Below, in pieces: positions 61,841 to 64,000 of a stretch of DNA of 64,000 nucleotides. The stretch is taken from assembly GCA_017624905.1 (NCBI GenBank), contig JAGAMD010000024.1, forward strand, positions 1-64,000, given 5' to 3'. Source of the DNA: Clostridia bacterium. Its GTDB lineage: Bacteria > Bacillota > Clostridia > Oscillospirales > CAG-272. Below the pieces are notes generated by a model, which worked only from the letters and a program-made list of their open reading frames with translations, was not told where the DNA came from and ran no database searches. The translations under genes were made by a program, and so were the position numbers. Each line of letters starts with the position of its first letter. Within the stretch, counting starts at the first letter, position 1.

Positions 61841-61869
61841 TTTACTTTTTTTCTTAAGTATGATATACT
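61841..61869 (+). promoter_or_regulatory. Promoter for pcrA
   Basis: TTTACT (61841-61846), 17 bp, TATACT (61864-61869), 33 bp before the ATG. Confidence 0.55.
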
Positions 61870-61902
61870 TAAATCGATATATTTAGAAATGGAAATTTAA
61901 AG

Positions 61903-64000
61903 ATGACGGAACAAGAAAAAAGTAGATTTTTAAAAGCAAAAAGAGCACTCTTTGATAAATATTATTCGTTCCTAAACGAAAAGCAAAGAGAGGCAGTATA
62001 TACAGTAAAAGGCCCTGTTTTGATTTTAGCAGGAGCAGGTAGTGGAAAGACTACGGTTTTAACCAATCGTATAGCACACATCATAAAGTATGGCAACGCG
62101 TATTTCTCGAACGATGTGCCTGATTTTATGACAGCCGACTCGGTTGAGGATCTTGAAAATGCAATTAATTTAACCAATGAGGAAATAGAGAAGTATCTAG
62201 AACTCTTTTCGAAGGATGCGTGTCCCGCTTGGAACATTTTGGCAATCACATTTACAAATAAAGCAGCCAATGAAATCAAGGCTCGTTTGGCAAGAATATT
62301 AGATGAGGATGCAAGTGATATTTGGTCCGGCACCTTCCACTCTGTTTGTGTGAGAATATTGCGTTCATATGGTACACTCATTGGCTATCGTCCTGCGTTC
62401 GGTATTTGCGACACAGATGACGCAAAAAAGCTTATTTCCAAGTGTATGAAGGACCTAAACATTGACGAAAAGCGTCTTTCCATCAAGGCTGTTATGAACG
62501 AAATAGGCAGAGCCAAGGATAGGCTACAAGATCCACAGGATTATGCAAGTGAGGTCGGTAATGATGCAAAGTACAAGGATGTTGCAAGAGTATATGAGCT
62601 ATACCAAAAGCGACTGATGGATTCAAACCTCTTAGACTTTGATGATATCATTATGAAAACGGTTCAGCTGTTCCGTGAAAACAGTGATGTTTTGGCACAC
62701 TATCAAAACAAATTTAAATATGTTTTGGTCGACGAGTATCAGGATACAAATAAGGCACAATTTGTACTTGTATCACTTCTTGGAGATTTTTATAAAAATG
62801 TAATGGTAGTGGGCGACGACGACCAGAGTATTTATAAATTCCGTGGTGCAACAATTGAAAATATTCTTAATTTTGACGCAAAATATTTAGATGCAACTGT
62901 GGTTAAGCTAGAGCAAAACTATCGTTCAACCTCAAATATTCTAAATGCGGCAAACTGTGTAATTTCCAACAATCCTCATAAGCATCAAAAGGAGCTTTGG
63001 TGTCAAAACGAAGAGGGCGACAAGATACTTGTTAAAGAGACCTATACACAAAACGATGAATCGAGATTTATCATAGATAAAATCATAGAGCTTAGAAATG
63101 ATAGAAATCTTGAATATAAGGACTTTGCAATTCTGTATCGTATGAATGCACAGTCAATGAACCTTGAAACAATGTTTGCCAAGAGCGGTATTCCGTATCG
63201 TATGCTCGGAGCACTACGCTTCTATGACCGTAAAGAGGTCAAGGATATGATTGCGTACCTATCTATAATCAACAACCCAAGTGATAATGTCCGTTTGCGT
63301 AGAATAGTCAATGAGCCAAAGCGTAAAATTGGAGATGCATCATTCGATACAGCATCGAAAATAGCAGAGGAGCTTGGCGTTCCAACACTTGAAATTTTGG
63401 AAAAGGCGACGGATTATTTAGCAATTCCTAAAATTGCAGCCAACGCAATGGTTGCATTTGCAAAAACCATAAATTCACTGCGTGAGGATGCGGAATTCAT
63501 TCCACTTTCCGGTCTTGTCCGTGAGGTTATGAAGCGTACAGGCTATGAGGCATCGATTGTAGCACTCGGTCAAGCAGAGGCGGAGAGACTTGAAAACCTT
63601 GATGCTCTTTGCGTTGCTATTAAGGAATATGAGGAAAGAGACGAGGATCCAAGCCTGTCGGGATTTTTAGAGGAGGTTACTCTTGTATCCGACGTTGACC
63701 GTTATGATGAAAATGCTGATGCTGTAACTCTTATGACAATCCATAGTGCAAAGGGACTTGAGTTCCCTGTGGTATTCTTGCCGGGTATGGAGGAGGGCGT
63801 TTTCCCGGGTCAGCAATCAATGGCTATGCCATCAGAGATTGAAGAGGAAAGACGTCTTGCATATGTAGCCATTACAAGAGCAAAAAAGACATTAATCATC
63901 ACTCACGCAAGAGAAAGAATGCTATATGGTATGACACAGCGTAATCCTCTTTCCAGATTTGTAAGAGAAATTGACGAGGAGTACCTCGACATAAAGAAGG
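61903..64000 (+). CDS. pcrA: PcrA/UvrD-type DNA helicase (partial, runs off the end)
   Basis: About 699 codons are present, with no stop. SF1 motifs in order: GAGSGKTT (I), DEYQDTN (II), GDDDQSIYKFRGA (III), NYRST (IV), HSAKGLEF (V) and YVAITRAKK (VI). The N-terminus is MTEQEKSRFLKAKR, before the Q-motif LNEKQREAV. PcrA unwinds DNA in nucleotide excision repair and rolling-circle replication. No strong ribosome site is seen before the ATG at 61903, but no upstream start is better. Confidence 0.95.
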   Translation, partial: MTEQEKSRFLKAKRALFDKYYSFLNEKQREAVYTVKGPVLILAGAGSGKTTVLTNRIAHIIKYGNAYFSNDVPDFMTADSVEDLENAINLTNEEIEKYLELFSKDACPAWNILAITFTNKAANEIKARLARILDEDASDIWSGTFHSVCVRILRSYGTLIGYRPAFGICDTDDAKKLISKCMKDLNIDEKRLSIKAVMNEIGRAKDRLQDPQDYASEVGNDAKYKDVARVYELYQKRLMDSNLLDFDDIIMKTVQLFRENSDVLAHYQNKFKYVLVDEYQDTNKAQFVLVSLLGDFYKNVMVVGDDDQSIYKFRGATIENILNFDAKYLDATVVKLEQNYRSTSNILNAANCVISNNPHKHQKELWCQNEEGDKILVKETYTQNDESRFIIDKIIELRNDRNLEYKDFAILYRMNAQSMNLETMFAKSGIPYRMLGALRFYDRKEVKDMIAYLSIINNPSDNVRLRRIVNEPKRKIGDASFDTASKIAEELGVPTLEILEKATDYLAIPKIAANAMVAFAKTINSLREDAEFIPLSGLVREVMKRTGYEASIVALGQAEAERLENLDALCVAIKEYEERDEDPSLSGFLEEVTLVSDVDRYDENADAVTLMTIHSAKGLEFPVVFLPGMEEGVFPGQQSMAMPSEIEEERRLAYVAITRAKKTLIITHARERMLYGMTQRNPLSRFVREIDEEYLDIKK

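Noticed and set aside
61962-62381. Minus-strand frame at the start of pcrA
   Set aside because: Antisense to the conserved Walker A region of pcrA, which runs off the window.

Overview
The window is about 64 kb of AT-rich chromosome from an endospore-forming, low-GC Gram-positive bacterium, most likely an uncultured Clostridia (Oscillospirales or Christensenellales-like; this placement is inference). Pointers are SpoIVA, a YtvI-like protein and a GerA/SpoVAF-type germination protein; Mini-RNase III, HPr kinase, DUF951 and an ECF transporter module; strong Shine-Dalgarno sequences; sigma-A promoters almost always with 17-bp spacers; and abundant short hairpin-T terminators. Nothing looks like a prophage, insertion sequence, conjugative element or CRISPR array. 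It is core chromosome with some accessory secreted-protein genes.

Layout. 1-6.3 kb: the tail of tuf, an SGNH hydrolase, a FAD/Rieske oxidoreductase, spoIVA and three small membrane-protein genes. 6.4-12.1 kb: a DUF2752 protein, a CBS-domain CorC/HlyC-type protein, a HAD phosphatase, an ECF S component, cyclophilin, a YtvI-like permease and trpS. 12.3-18.7 kb: a PhoB-type response regulator facing away from ychF, a sensor kinase, an rRNA methyltransferase and a spoVAF-like gene. 18.7-23.1 kb (minus): DUF951, yfhO, ruvA and ruvB. 23.2-28 kb (plus): one operon of ruvC, a methyltransferase, ecfA1, ecfA2, ecfT and truA. 28-35 kb: two CvpA-like proteins, a zinc-finger ClpE-like ATPase, an archaeal-type prolyl-tRNA synthetase and glutamate dehydrogenase. 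35-39.4 kb: a sugar-type solute-binding lipoprotein, a GH36 alpha-galactosidase and a small HTH regulator. 39.5-43 kb: hprK, an unrecognised 279-aa protein, a cluster of three unrecognised small genes on the other strand, and a YfcE phosphoesterase. 43-46 kb: a Gfo/Idh/MocA dehydrogenase, a sugar-phosphate isomerase-like protein and an M23/SpoIIQ-like protein. 46.2-50.7 kb: a divergent ThyX-like protein, a CDF metal exporter, a secreted CotH kinase and a reduced nucleotidyltransferase-like protein. 50.7-55 kb: a heterodimeric ABC exporter. 55.1-58.4 kb: Mini-III and a GlpA/GlpB-like/DUF1667 oxidoreductase operon. 58.5-64 kb: tRNA-Leu(CAA), a large BspA-type leucine-rich-repeat lipoprotein and the start of pcrA.

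How it fits together. Several genes belong to sporulation and germination (spoIVA, ytvI-like, spoVAF-like, possibly the M23 protein). Holliday-junction processing is split over two divergent operons (yfhO-ruvA-ruvB and ruvC-...-truA). Saccharide use is represented by the solute-binding protein, alpha-galactosidase, the Gfo/Idh plus TIM-barrel pair and HPr kinase. Five exported or membrane proteins of different families share the same Thr/Asn/Ser-rich linker type.

I found no clear-cut new defence or mobile system. The best candidates for undescribed biology are the three small genes at 41.3-42.5 kb, the ThyX-like protein at 46.2 kb, the apparently dead nucleotidyltransferase at 50.2 kb, the DUF1667 protein that has lost its cysteine half at 58.1 kb, and the three membrane proteins beside spoIVA. 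All family calls come from reading motifs by eye; no database search was run.
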